Positions 40,709 through 53,769 of a stretch of DNA of 64,000 nt are shown in pieces (position 1 is the stretch's first letter; each line of letters opens with the position of its first letter). The DNA is taken from contig OZ007581.1 in assembly GCA_963931925.1 (NCBI GenBank), forward strand, positions 11,630,192 through 11,694,191, given 5' to 3'. The stretch is from Onchidella celtica (taxonomy: Eukaryota > Mollusca > Gastropoda > Systellommatophora > Onchidiidae). Below the pieces are notes generated by a model that searched no databases, was not told the origin of the DNA, and worked only from the letters and a program-made list of their open reading frames with translations. The position numbers and the translations under genes are program-made.

Positions 40709-42299
40709 ATGAAAGATATACCTATTTTGGTTTCATAAAATAATAGTATATGAAATAACTGCCGATCTGTATTAATTATCTGTCGAGTCAAGCTACTCCC
40801 AAAGGGCTTTTCTAGTATAGGTAAAGGTAATAGCGGACACAAATGCGAACGGTCGACTTAAAAATGTGACTGAAAGGATGTTTAAAAATAAAACAAAACA
40901 AAATTTAGGAATGAATGTTCAAAAGGCACAACCACAGACGGCAAGGAACCCACATGTTTGGAAAGTGGAGGTGCAGAGATGGCCGCGTACAAAACAGTCA
41001 GAGTTTATAGATATATATACAGGACAGGTCACATCTACGCTTGCCTCTGCCAATCACCAGAAATGAACGCCTATAGCAAACTATCCTGGGCTATTTGAAG
41101 ATGCTGGTTTTTTCCCTTCGTCGTTTCAGAACGAGGCTTTCTCTTCACGGCAACTTACAACACATTTGTGTGGTGGCCAGATTTTATTTGGAATTTTCAT
41201 TTATAATTACATTCTGTTTTATTAAATTATTCATATTTGATCTGAATCACTGGCTGGCTTATCTAACTTGTTCCCATAAGGTTTATCCGCCATGAATGTT
41301 GTTAGGGGGGCGTAGTGTAATCGCAAAGCCAGATAGAGAAAATATTGAGTTGTGTTCAGAGTTCAGCTATAAATTTCTAAATAAAACACCACGCCCATCA
41401 GTGGTATTAACATCATTTTCAATACGACGGGCTGAAGTCCACATTTTGAAACATGTAGATTGAGGAAGATGTATTTTTTGTTTTGTTTTGTTTATGTCGT
41501 CATGTAGAAGATAAACATAAATAGGCTGACATTAAATATAGAAATATCTTTTGAAGAATCTGTTTTGTGTCAATTCCCCATTTTTTGTTTTCATATAATT
41601 TGGAAAAATCAAATTACATACGTAAAAAAAAAAAAAAAAACGAAAAGAAAAGTAAAAAACCCAAAATAAACAAACAATATGAAAAGAACTCACCATAACC
41701 GAACAACGTACCATTAACTTGCATGGATAAAACACTGAATCACAAAAAGTCTCTTGTTGAAACCAACTCAGCACAACATATCACTACAAACAGATAGATC
41801 TATTGTGTTTTTCCAAAACACGCATCTTCGCGTTTAAGAAATTTCTGTATCAGCAGAACACAGTTGGTAATAGTAACACTGTAACAATCTAATGTTCACC
41901 ACTTGTCGGCCAATTTTTTTTTGTTTTGTTTTCTTTATTTTCATATAATTCTAATAAGAAACTTAAAAAAAAAAATTTTCGAACCCTTATTAATGTCAGG
42001 ATATAAATGCAGATTGAAACATGAAGCTAGCTGTGCAAAATTTGGGCGTGTCTGACAGATACTCCCGAAAATGTAGAATCTTATTATTGTTGACTGGACT
42101 ATCGTAAGACAGAATTCATTTTAAGATTAAATAGCCTGTCCTTATAAAAAACAACAACAAAAAAAAAAAACTCAGAATGAGTCGCATTCCACAGTAGATA
42201 AAGACTTTATACTTCCACAGTTTCTTCACTTGCATTTCATGTATTATGCACGCCGTGACAGTCACGGTACATAATGTTCCACGGAAAATGGGTTTTATC
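40709..42299. other. Non-coding spacer
   Basis: Poly(A/T) runs near 41625 and 41965 and no exon-like frames with supporting splice signals. Confidence 0.35.
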
Positions 42300-42665
42300 A
42301 AATGTATATAATTCACGAACTCTCGGCCTTTGAACGCAAAAGGCCTTTTTATAAGACCACCTGCAGTAACCAAATCTTAGTTTCAAATACTGTGGAGGGT
42401 GCACCGAAGTTTCGATTTTTTCAAAATTGCTTTTGTTTGTCAATTTTTGTTTTGTTTTGAGTTTACTTTGTACTGCTGATTGCTCTCCCCCGATCCCTCT
42501 TTTTTCACGAGCACATCACCCGTGGTATGGACACTTCCTGTCGTATATAGGTCACTGCTGCCGACCGATTTAAATCTTTGGCTGGTTGCTAAACTTACAA
42601 CACAGGAATACCTGTGTCTCGGGAAATACCATGTAGAGAGGGTAGAAAGTGACAGGCGAATTAAG
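42300..42665. repeat. 365-bp dispersed duplicate, copy 1
   Basis: Blocks TTTGAACGC, AGTAACCAAATCTT, TTTCACGAGCACAT and GAGGGTAGAAAG appear in the same order and orientation at 44335-44700. Confidence 0.75.
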
Positions 42666-43722
42666 CTTGTTGTAAATATTAATAGAATGTTTGAGATTCA
42701 CAACGAAAATAGAGTTATTTAATTTTGAAGTGCAGACATTTTTATCTTAAAATTTCTGTGTTATCCTCATCAAGGTAAACCATAAGCTTTTCAGTATAAT
42801 AATAAATACTGATAATCATAATACAAAACATTTATATTTATTCAGGTATTCATATGGCTTTCCAAAATTATCGGAGTAAATTGAAATAAACCAACAAAAA
42901 AAACAAAACAACAACAACAGTAAACAATCTAACGATTATCAGTTATAATATGTACGGAATGTATAATAACTGTTGTATTGTTACAGTGTCTTCATGAAAT
43001 ATAATATTTGATACAAATAAGAAGGACCATGATATATCTATGACACTAATATACACGTACAAACGTTATAGACTTAACTCCACCAGAAATGAATAGCTAT
43101 TGTGTACAAGCAAACTCATTAAGTTGGAAATTCAAATTACCTATGCTGTCGCAGATAACAAATCTGCAACACCTGAAATATTCCCCACTTTTATACAGAT
43201 ACGCTGAAGGTCACCGCAGCCCCTTCTCCTCATATTCTTGGCGCGCGAGGACGATGTTCTTTTGCCTACTACCTGTTGACAACATGAGTGAGAACCGGTT
43301 CTGAATAAGCGCAATGGAATAATAGTTCCAAGTTTTTATCTGAAAAGCTTTGAGTTTCTCAAAGTCCAAATGCACTAAAGCTCTCCAAGTTCTGAGATCA
43401 TCTTTTTGTTCACACCAAGAGCTCTCTGCATGGCTGACACATTGGCCTGCGAACTCTGATTGGCTAAAACCCTCATGACGATTGGGCTTGCTGTGGCTAT
43501 GACATAAAGCTTGAAGGTGGGGTGTGCGCAATGGAGCTAACTATTTGTAATATCTAGTTTCCCGGAAAAGAGAATGAATTCACGAATTTGTTAGCCGTTC
43601 TGTTGCATGTTCTGAACCCCCGCAGTAAATATGATGAATTTGCAAGCTTGGAGAGCCTGGTAACATCGATTTCCCAACATCCGTTGTAACCGAAAAAGTA
43701 AGTTTAGAATACTAAACGTGGC

Positions 43723-43951
<229 letters not shown>

Positions 43952-44334
43952 GAGGTCATGTATTGGGAAAGTTTCGTTATGTAGCCTTTGCGTACCCATC
44001 AACTGGCATTGCGTTCACGGACAAAGAAGCTGGACCCAATGATAACGATTCCATCTGAGCTAAAGGATGTGACATAACTACCTCGAGGGAATGGCAAAGC
44101 TGTGGTACAGTTTTGTGGGCATTAAACCATGCCATACTATTTATAAAAGAGAAGTCAGAGAGTGCATTTCAGTACAAAACTAACTCCATAAACGGTTTCT
44201 TGAACTGAGCACGCTATCTCATCAAAAGTCATTTATTTAAGAAAAATGGAATGGAAATTAGACTGTGTCTTCATCTTCACATAGAATACAGATATAAAGT
44301 ATCGAGATCAAGAAATTAAAAAATAAGCTAGTCT

Positions 44335-44700
44335 ATATATACATTCACAAAGTCTCCACGTTTGAACGCTTAGGGTCTTTTTATTAGGTTGACCAGAGTA
44401 ACCAAATCTTGCTTGTATGTTTCAGATATCTTGGATGATGCACAGAAGTTTGGACTTTTTGCTTGGTTTTGTTTCTCATGTTTTTGGGTTTGCTTTGTAT
44501 GGCTGAGTGCTCACTTGCGACCCGCCTTTTTTTTTCTCACGAGCACATGATCCGTGACGTGAATACTTCGTGCCAGCTCATTTAAACTGCTCGATGTGCT
44601 CGCGGCTAAAAGTAGAACACAAGAATGCTCCGCTGCTTGCTTTGGGAATAATTTCGGTTAGCCGAGACAGATGTAGACAGGGTAGAAAGGAACGGCCAGG
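44335..44700. repeat. 365-bp dispersed duplicate, copy 2
   Basis: Counterpart of 42300-42665, estimated by eye at 65-70% similar. About 1.7 kb separates the copies. Confidence 0.75.
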
Positions 44701-47130
44701 GCAGTCGTTAATGGGGGCCCGCGCAGAGCACGTATGTAAATAAAAATGCCAATTGCAGTGATGAGTGGAGGTTTTATAGCCTTGAGAACATGTCGATAAT
44801 CCGGGAAGATCCCAGATCTGCCCAGTTAATATCGTATAATGGTAATTTAACCGATATAAGTGTCATGCAAGAGAACCACATTCCCGCATAAATGTACATG
44901 GTTCAGCAATAAAATGAAGATAACACGATATGACAGATCGCGATCAAAACTGCCTGTCAAGACAGAGCCTGTCACGCATGCACAAATTTAATAACACCGG
45001 CACCGGTTTTCAAGCGGCTACAGAGTTTGTTTGCACCCTGCAGCGTTATTTGCAATCTTGAAACTAAATAGTAGGGTGTTTTGCAAAGAGAGGTATGTAG
45101 CAAGAAAAAAAAAAAAGCACATTAGAACATTCATCCCTCCTCCACACTCACACACATACACACACACATTCACACACGGTTCTTCACTTTCATTGTGACC
45201 TGCTTTCTCCCTAGAAAGACCCGGATAACACAAACCCAGACCTGTCAACAATCTGAAAATATTTTTTTATTTCTGTTGCTTCCTCGTCCTTTCCCGGGAA
45301 AAAATCAGGCACCCCAGTCAATGTAAATTCTTCAGTCCTTAAGCCAGGACCGCTCTAGCCGATGTTGATCGTCCGACTAGTTGGATGGGACATCACGACA
45401 TTATGTTTCTGTCAGATCCAAATAGTTGGCTGGTGGGCGTGGTTTCATTGAAACTAAAACTAATGGTCATTGGTAAGTTCGCCTCAAGGCCACTTTGTTC
45501 AGCACACGGCGTACAAAAACCAGATACTTTAGTTGGCCGCCGGTAATAGGCTGAAGGCGCCCGCGGTCGTTGGGCCGTGACGGTGACCGGGGTTACTCGT
45601 CAGTCAGCGAGCGCCGTAGAATGGATGTTGCAAAACGCGTTTTTTTGTACTTTATCGGGGAGTTATTACGCTAACAACGTTTGATTCAGCGATTAATTGT
45701 TAGTGGGTAGCAGTAGGCAAATGCTGTTAGTGTAAGATATCGAAAGAAAAATAATTAAATATTGATTGGTTTAGTTGTAGTAGGTAGTTAAAGTTGACCC
45801 TATTTCAATGCTGACACTGTTGTTAGATATGACATAATAAAAATCCATAATTCGGTAACCGCCGGTCGGTTCCTGTTCAAATTGACAACATATGAAGTAG
45901 ACACATGTACAAGCTTTCTCACCAAGTGGCTTTTTTGCCGCAGCTTTTATAATGCGTACAGGTCAATTTAAACAGCTACGTGTTGTCACTTGGCATATTA
46001 TGTCGCCCTTACCTTGCATTTGCCGTCTCCTCGTAAGAATGTTTGCGCATTTCTTTTACTTGGAACAGCTTATTTATGTACACTAAATACAGTTTCGAAG
46101 TGCCTCACAATTTGGTTCATTGTTGTGTGGAGGGGTCGGTCTCTGAATTTTCATTTGGTCACACTTTAGGCCAGGGTTTGACTGTGCAGCTCAGTGACGG
46201 AGCTAATTGCAACAGATGGATTTTCATGATAAATTCTAGTTTACGAAAGTTATCATTGATGCTACATACTCTTATTTTTTTTTCGAGTTTGGCGATAGCC
46301 TGGTGGCTACTCGCACTGCCTTGCTCACCCAGCAATCGAACCCGAATGTTATTGTCTTATATAGTATAGCATGTAGATCTAGTGGTGTTCTACAATGTGC
46401 TGTTCTGGGATTGTTTTATTGGGCAACATCCTACTGTATGTCACATTGTAATTGTCTATCACTATCAGAGTTTGAAATCCAGAGAGTAATTCTGTGTGTA
46501 TGGGTTTAGTGTCTGATATGGCTCTGTGAACTTGACTGAAAGAGTTGTTGAGATAGTCGAATGTCATTTGCAGTATTACATGCCTCCTCGATGATGAATA
46601 TACATTGCATGTATGCGTTTTTGCCTGAGTGACAATCTCTTCAGTGAGGCTGAGATTCTTATGGCAGGGCCGGGTTACTAATAAATGGCCTGCTGCTATA
46701 ATAAGCATGTGGTGAGATTCTGTATGTTTTGAGAATTCCATCGAAACAGGAAGCAAGAAGGCCAGAATTTGGGGTGAGCCCGGAAAATGTGCTAAGAGAT
46801 AATGCATCTTCTGTCTGCTTCAATTCTCGTGCGTATTTTGTTTTGTCGGCGTCCGTGTCGCTGAAAACTATGCTATAAGTTCGTTCCAAAATTCATGTCC
46901 ACAGAAAAACTTTATTTTCTCAAAAAAGACTTTACATTCAAGTTTGAGATTTGGCATTCAGTGTTAGAATTTCAATGACGTTATGAATCCGAAAAATGAA
47001 ATTTGCAGCTCTTATAGTTTTCTCAAAGCGGTGAATTCCTTTGATCTTTTCGGCTTTTTTTCTTTCAGATAACAGCAGATTGAAGAATATTTACTGTAAT
47101 GACATTTTGACTGCATTATCGCGCTGGTTT
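44701..47130. other. Non-coding region with a CpG-richer block
   Basis: A GC-rich patch at about 45530-45640 contains several CpGs and a GGGCGTGG box lies at about 45436-45443, so this might be a promoter. A 142-codon minus-strand ORF (46379-46807) lacks family motifs and coding signals. Nothing here is called as a gene. Confidence 0.3.
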
Positions 47131-47356
47131 GTCAGTGGCGTAGCAAACAGGTGTAATAGGGGGGCCATGAGCCGCCTAGGGTCATAGCCTAATAGTAATA
47201 CAACTGTTTATGGGATTGATTCAACAGGTGGAGCGAGGTTGATTTGGCATGTCAATATAAAGTTGTGCCGTATGTTAAGATAGTATGTTTGATTAATTGT
47301 CTAGCTATGAATCCGACGATTCCAGAGGATTGATAATAATGTTTGGTTGGATGAAA

Positions 47357-48575
47357 TTAAGTCCGTCGTTTTGCCAATATTCTTCTTCCAAACGTATTGT
47401 ATGGTCTCCGCATTTGGTGAAAAATTCTGTCAATTTCTTTAATAGCTGCGCAGGCAATTTTTTTGGCGTCTGACATCTTGAACGTTGTATTTTCCGTAGC
47501 GACCTTCCCTTTGACTTTAGCCCACACGAGTTCAATGGGGTTGAGATGTGAATGGTAAGGAGGCAATCGCAGGCTTGTGTGTCCAAATTGATGGATAATC
47601 TTGTCGACCTCGAATATTATGGGCTTCTTATTTTTTTCGCACAAGAGAAAGGAACTCTGGTTTAAGATGAGTTGAGCTGAAAGGAATATTTTCCTTCATC
47701 AGCCATGCCTTGACATCGTCTTTCTTGCTACTGGATGTTGGAGTTTTATCATCGTCTGACTTGATTTTGTGGTATGATGCGTTGTCCATAACCAAACATG
47801 AAGGTCTGTCCAGTGAAGGAAGAAGAGAATGTTCCAACCAGTTTTTAAAAACTGTTCCATTCATTTCTGCATGATACTGAGTCTCGATTATCCGTTGAAA
47901 TTGAATTATAAACGAGCACTGAGTTTTGGATGAGCCCTTGATTTCTGCTTCCAGCATGCGCTATTATAAATCTATCACCTTTACTGGTAGGAATATTTCT
48001 CCTGTGCTTTCCGTCTTTGGATTGCCATTCCTTGTCATATTTATGGTGAGCACTGACCCATGTTTCGTCCAGGTAGACAATATCAAAGCCATGCGTGCGC
48101 TTTTCCTTTATTTGATGCAGGTACTTACTCCTCTTTTCCACTAGGTGCGCTCTTTCACAAAGTAAGTTTCTGCCGGATGAAGATTTCTTGAATGCAAAGC
48201 CCATGCTTCTAACAATCCTCCACAAATGTGTTTTTGAAATTTGAAATCCATTTTTTTTCTGAAGATGAGATCTAAGCTTTCTCAAAGTGACAAATTCTTT
48301 CCTCTGAAACATGCTTTCAATTTTCGCTTTATCACGTCCTTATCAAAATCATCTCTCTTCTCCTTTCTTCTTCTTTTCGACGGGGTGGACGCAATGTCTG
48401 ATTCCTGCAACCATCTTTTGAGAGACTTTAGACCAATTCCCAAAGCATGTCGAGTCCTTTTAAATGGGTAATTGATGTCAACATAAAGACAGCCACGTCT
48501 TGTTTCTCGTGTGAAATATCGGAACAATTTCAAAGCAATACTTCTAAGTGTAGTAAATTTGTACTTCAACGCCAT
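47357..48575 (-). pseudogene. IS630/Tc1-like DDE transposase, broken by three frameshifts
   Basis: Reading from the ATG at 48575: a helix-turn-helix-like N-terminus, then frameshifts near 48305, 47945 and 47640. Catalytic landmarks remain: first Asp in DIVYLDETW, second in CLVMDNASYH, and Glu in LPPYHSHLNPIELVW. Roughly 84 residues lie between the second Asp and the Glu because of a PTSSSKKDDVKAWL stretch that looks like a SAP-type helix pair. That spacing is far longer than the 34-39 of classic Tc1/mariner and fits a distinct IS630-like group seen in many invertebrates. The third frameshift is in an A-run. The copy is inactive. Clear terminal repeats were not found. Confidence 0.82.
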
Positions 48576-48599
48576 AATAATGAAATATAGTGTGATTGA

Positions 48600-50112
48600 T
48601 AATGAAAAATACAAGTTTCAACGGATTGAATAAAAACGCCACTGAAAGATTCAACTGTTGTATATCAATGGTGCGTCAGCGTGACCTCATAAGTTATTGA
48701 ACGGAAGGCACGTTTTTCTTGGTGCACACAGTCTGAACGTAGGGGATTTCATTGTAATTACGAGTGTTTTGGTTCCCGACATTCATGATTTCCGTTCATT
48801 TGGAGTGAGTCAGCACAAAGTGAGAAAATTTAGTAGTGTAAACTATCTAATATTCTACTCAGTGTGTTGCTGTAGTATTTTATATAGCGTTAAGAGACAC
48901 ATTTTAAAACTGCTGGTCTTTTAGGGGTGCAAAAAATATTGCTTAACGTCATGGATGTCCTTAACCTACATACACATTTTTACTTTAGTCAAACAGACAG
49001 TTTAAAAGATATAAGACAATTGCCATGGTCATGAATTGTGGAACGAACTATATAGTTACATTTATATAGGGTATGTCCTGGCTGGTTGTTTCAGTGTGAG
49101 GTATGTTTTGGTCAGTTATGTTTGTTTTAGAGAGACTTGTGCTTGGAGAGTCTACAGAGGTGTGTTACTTGTTGTTTTTTCGGCTGCTGAGATGAGATGT
49201 CTGGGATGCAAACTGCTTCAGTAGGACACAGCCGTGAGACAGTCGCTGCCTCTGCTGTTTCGTTACGGTTGGGGTTGTATTCGCTCCTAATGTTTAAACT
49301 GTTTTCAATAGTAGGTCTGAGAATCAAGTGAAACAGTGCTTTGTTCACGTTTAGCGTCCTGAACTATCTTGTAACATTCTGGACAGATATATTTGGAATG
49401 TTTCTCGATATAGCCTTCCCTGATATCTAGTCGGCAGACAAAAAAAAAAAAAAAAACGTCGCATGCAATTAATCAACACAAAAAAATGGTTTTTGGTCTG
49501 TTTTTAGTGTTGTTTTTTTTTATTTTCCAAACACACGTCACAAATGTCCAGAGCAGAAATATGCTTATTTCGAGCATTATTCACTTTATTATTATGTTCA
49601 AGCAGTTTATTACATCACAAGAAAGTCAGTAGTTAAGCCAACATAACAACAATAGGTGAGCACGTCACATATAAATGGATATAGCGTTCCAACCAAAGCT
49701 GCGCCGGTAATGAAATTAGCGTAGACAGATCAGAAATTATTTCTGATCACGCAGATGAAAACGGCAAACTGTTTTCTTCGGCCGTTTTTGTGTAATTAAC
49801 AATAGTTTATAATGCGATTGGGCATCGAAATAGTACATTGTATAGGTAATAAACATACGTGCTTAAAACAAAGACAAAAGCACGTAGAAAGCTGGGGTTT
49901 GCGCAGACTGTAAGGGAAAGATTGTTGCTGGAGACTTCATAGCAAGACATCGGGATGGGCCCACGGGGACTGTCGCAAATTTGATATCAAAAGAGTCGAA
50001 TTTTAACATGAAAGCGTCTCCCGTTAATTGCTGCCCGCGGAGCGAATCTGAACGCATTGACCCCGGTGAGCATTCCAGCGCACGAGATTTATGACCGCCA
50101 GCCGGCGACAAC
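48600..50112. other. Non-coding spacer
   Basis: AT-rich with A/T runs near 49440-49460. No supported genes. Confidence 0.35.
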
Positions 50113-50421
50113 TAAAGCGGTCCATACACGGTCAAACTTGCTTGACACACATGCTTGACTCAAGCATATTTGATAAACATTTGATCGTGTATGGGTAAGT
50201 TTGATGGGCAAAAATGCTTGATGTCAAATGCTTGATGGATCTGATTTCTGTTGATATTTTTCGTCAAACCGTCACACAAGTTGGATCGTGAGTGGGGTTC
50301 ATCAAATTTGTTTGTCAAGCATTATTTTTTCACAAGCTGACGGCGACGACACATCTCGCATTGATCTTCAATTTTCAATTGTTATTAATTATTTCAGATC
50401 ACATTTATTTCATACAACATC

Positions 50422-52793
50422 ATGGCGCCATCAAAAGAGGAAAAAAAAAATATGCTGGAGTTTATTGATGAATACCACAATTTGCCCGTCTTGTGGAAAA
50501 TAAAAAGCAGAGAGTACAGCAACAAAGATTTAGAAGATGCTGGATATGACACTCTACTTGTTAAATACAAGGAGTGGCATAACGATGCCACAAAAGATGA
50601 CCTTAAAAAGAAACTCAATTCCATGAGGACATGTTTTCGGAGGGAATTAAAGAAATTGCACTGTTCTCAAAAGTCAGGAGCCGGAGCATATGATGTATAC
50701 GAGCCGTCACTATGGTATTTTGATGCACTTATTTTTCTGCAAGACCAAGAAACACCTGCACCATCACAGTTCTCAATTGCTGAAGAGACCCTCGAAGTAA
50801 GTGAAATTGGCTACACCTATTTGGCTTTATTTATGGGTGCCTACTTTTTTTTTTCCTTTCTTATTTTTTTAACAAGTTATGGGAGTTAAATTTAGTCTGT
50901 TAAAGCAAGACAAAACAAACAAGGTTTTCTGTCTCCCAGATTCAAGATTGTTTAATTTCCAACATTTGAACAAGGGAAACAGAAACAAATAAACAAACAA
51001 ACTAAAAACATATGCCCCCCCCCCTTTTCTCTCTGCGTGACTCTCTCGGTGTCTCTGTCTCTCTCTATCTCTATATCTATCTCTTTCTTTCTTCTTCCTC
51101 TTCTTGTCATTCTTCTTTATCTTCTTCTGTTCTTTTAAGCATTTCTCACACAGCAAGCAAGATCTGCCTTTCCTTAAGTCTTCCATTTTCTTTAAACTCT
51201 TTTCCATTGCCAGGAAACCGATCCACGGCTACAAAAATAGCGTTGAAGAGTTTCACGAATAAACTTTGCTCTTTCTGTCATATTCCTGTTGAATGTAGGT
51301 TGTAATCCAACTAGTTCTCTTTCCGTGGCACGCCATTCACCAGCATGCACCTCGTGGGTTATAGTGTCCTCCCAATCCACACTCCCTGGAGCCATGTATG
51401 TACCACATTTCCTCCTCAAAAAGTTATGCAAGTAGCAACAGGATAATGTTACAATAGTAGCTTTCTCTGGGGACAGCATCATAGGCCTCTGGAAAACACA
51501 AAATCTAGATGCCAATATTCCAAACACATTCTCAACAATACGCCGTGCCCTACTTATGCGGTAATTGAAAATTTTTTTCGTAAGATCCAGTGTGTCATTT
51601 CCTACAAGGCTGTACGGTTTGAGAAGATTTTCATTCATAGCGAATGCATCGTCAGCCACTAAAAGGTAAGGCGCCTCGATAGTATCTTCTTCGTGGAATG
51701 GTTCCGCCCCTGGTATGTGGAGTTCGCCACGTTCAAACATTTTTCCAAACTTTGAGTAGGTCATCATACCGCCATCAGAGACGCGTCCATTTATTCCAGC
51801 ATCGACCATCATGAACTCATATCTTGCATTCACCACTGCCAGTAACACAATGCTAAATTGTTTCTTGTAGTTGAAATAAAATGAACCTGTGCCGGGAGGC
51901 TTTCTGATTTCTACGTGTTTGCCGTCGATCGACCCAATGCAATGGGGAAAATTCCAGAATTGTCTGAAATCATCGCTCACTCGCTTCCATTCTTCAGCTG
52001 TTGATGGTAACTGAAATAAAGGAAAAAAATATCCAGTTTCAGACATGTGTGAGAACTTTGGGCGCAACATTTCAATTCTCTTAATTGTTGTGGAAAATAG
52101 GATGTCCAATTTATAAGAACAGTTTATGGCATCTAAATTAAAACAAAAGTATAATAATTTTTTTGTTTCAGATTGGTGACGACGATGGAACAGAAATCGT
52201 TGACCAAGACAATACACCCATAATAAATCCACCAAATCACACCCAACGCCCAGGTCAAGTTCAAAAGAAAGCGGATAAGCACCGGAAAGTTGTTAACCAG
52301 GCAGATGAACTTATATCACTTGCCTGCCATCGACTGAAGGAACCAGGAGATGAATTCCTTACCCTGGCCAAAACTTGGGCTGATGAATTAAGAAAAATGG
52401 ATTCTCAGCAACAACTTTTTGCAAAAAAAAACGATCAACGATGTGCTGTTTGAGGGTCGGTGTGGAAATCTGCATCGCAATGCGGTGCATATTAACATCG
52501 GCCCATCTGACAGCCAAACCAGCACACCATTAAGCAGCATAAGTGAACCAGCTGTAAATTCCTGTGGCTACCTAGGAGGTTATCAAACTGATTATATAGT
52601 GCAAACATCCCACATATCCCGCGTATCCCACAGCAACCATCAAACATGCCACCACAAAGACAAAATGAATTGTCGACTTATTTCGCAAATTTTGATCCAA
52701 ACGTTTAAAAATGGAAATTTGGAAGACTGGAATTTAACAAAAAAATTACCTTACATTCTGATAATTAAAGGCTATCCACCGCAAAGCCACTGA
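50422..52793 (+). CDS. Harbinger accessory DNA-binding protein with MADF domain (2 exons, one frameshift)
   Basis: Exon 1 is 50422-50796 and ends at GTAAGT in phase 0. Exon 2 starts at 52172 after TTTTTTTGTTTCAG. Residues 10-105 are a MADF domain: LEFIDEYHNLPVLW, Tyr/Lys-rich middle, LKKKLNSMRTCFRRELKK and SLWYFDALIFL. Harbinger elements need such a partner to carry the transposase to DNA. Exon 2 begins IGDDDGTEI and includes a helix that ends LRKMDSQQQLFAKK. A single indel in an A-run near 52430 moves the frame; the continuing frame reads INDVLFEGRCGN and ends at 52793, with AATAAA a few bases further. The whole exon 2 lies inside the transposase intron on the other strand. Confidence 0.85.
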
Positions 52794-53579
52794 CAGAATA
52801 AACATTGTGTACATATTGTTTGAATAATATAGCCTATTGTTCAAATTAAACAAATGTTTTCTTACATAATTTTGGCCCAAAGTCGGAGTGTTATTAAAAA
52901 AAAAAAAACAGAATAAATACCGTTTGAATATTGTTCATATTTGTTGAAATTAAACTAAATTGTTTTCTTACTACATTAACAATAAATGATTGCCCTACAT
53001 TGGGGTTTTGGCGAAAAATGCCACTGACATAATACCTACTTTTTTTATATTGTTGAAATAAATATTGTTGAATTCAAACACAATTGTTTTCTTACTATAA
53101 TAGAATTTTTGCCCTATTTTTGGGGTTTGAGAGGAGTGTATTGTTTTCTTACCTTTATGTAAGACTGCAAACACTTATTCAGGGCACTGCACGTCTCCAT
53201 CACAATGCGTCCAATGGCTTGAGGAGAAATGGCGCTCATAAACTTGAGATCTTCAAATGTATTCCCAGTTGCCAAAAATCGCAGAGTTATTGAAAGTCTG
53301 TCTGCGGGAGATATGGCATTACGCATATTTGTATCTTGTTTTGTTATAAGAGGTCTCACAAGCTCCAAAAGTTCATCAAATGTATTTTCGTTCATCCGCA
53401 AAAAAATTTCGAAAATCATTGGGCTCATCACATCGCAACTCATATAATAATTCAGAATGGCCAAACTTTTTGCCCTGCAACAACCAATTTTTGGCCCACT
53501 TTCTTTTTTGTCTTTTTGTCTTTTTTGTCTTTCTTTGCAAGGCTAAAGCAGCAAGACCTAACGCTGTTGGTCCATCCAT
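51192..53579 (-). CDS. Harbinger DDE transposase (DDE_Tnp_4 type; 2 exons, one frameshift, ~414 aa)
   Basis: The start is MDGPTALGLAALAL at 53579. Exon 1 ends at 53153 (GTAAGA) and exon 2 runs 52010-51192 after TTTATTTCAG, both phase 0. Motifs include WAKNWLLQ, FLRMNENTFDELL, the first Asp in GSIDGKHVEI, the second in LLVADDAFAM and the Glu in SRARRIVENVFGIL. The only lesion seen is one extra T in a T7 run near 53405. Without it the frame is continuous for about 414 codons, a normal length. The function is cut-and-paste at TWA sites together with the MADF protein. Exon 2 lies wholly inside the intron of that plus-strand gene. Confidence 0.92.
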
Positions 53580-53769
53580 TACACACTGTTGGCACAAACT
53601 AATGTTTGACAAACAAGTTTGACCGTGTATAGGCAGACGTCAAGCTGTCAAATACATTTGATCAAACATGTGTGTCAAGCAAGTTTGATCGTGTATGGGC
53701 CGCATAAGAGGCGCGATTTGGAGCATTTTTGTACGCCATGAGCAGCGCTCAGATCCAGTTCGTGATTTA

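Larger units (their letters stand above)
50116..53704. mobile_element. PIF/Harbinger DNA transposon, 3589 bp, nearly intact
   Basis: The ends are inverted repeats of about 38 bp: GCGGTCCATACACGGTCAAA at the left and the inverse of TTTGATCGTGTATGGGCCGC at the right. TAA stands directly outside both ends (50113-50115 and 53705-53707), the 3-bp duplication typical of this superfamily. Copies of a TTTGATCGTGTATGGG motif recur just inside each end. It encodes both proteins of an autonomous element, a DDE transposase (minus) and a MADF/Myb-like partner (plus). Confidence 0.93.

Noticed and set aside
43375-43536. 54-codon terminal-exon-like frame on the minus strand (AHPTFKLYVIATASP...)
   Set aside because: The acceptor is plausible, but no upstream partner exon was found. 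The same bases contain several CCAAT boxes and could be promoter sequence.
43985-44140. Two overlapping protein-like frames on the minus strand and a TATAAAAG on the plus strand near 44142
   Set aside because: Both frames look equally good, which argues against either being coding; splice sites do not pair with a neighbour.
46379-46807. 142-aa minus-strand ORF
   Set aside because: No recognisable motif, no splice or poly(A) support; this length arises by chance in 64 kb.
47132-48645. 10-bp inverted TCAGTGGCGT pair around the IS630-like pseudogene
   Set aside because: Too short, no TA duplication at either side, and the left copy is part of a local GTTTG-CAAAC hairpin.
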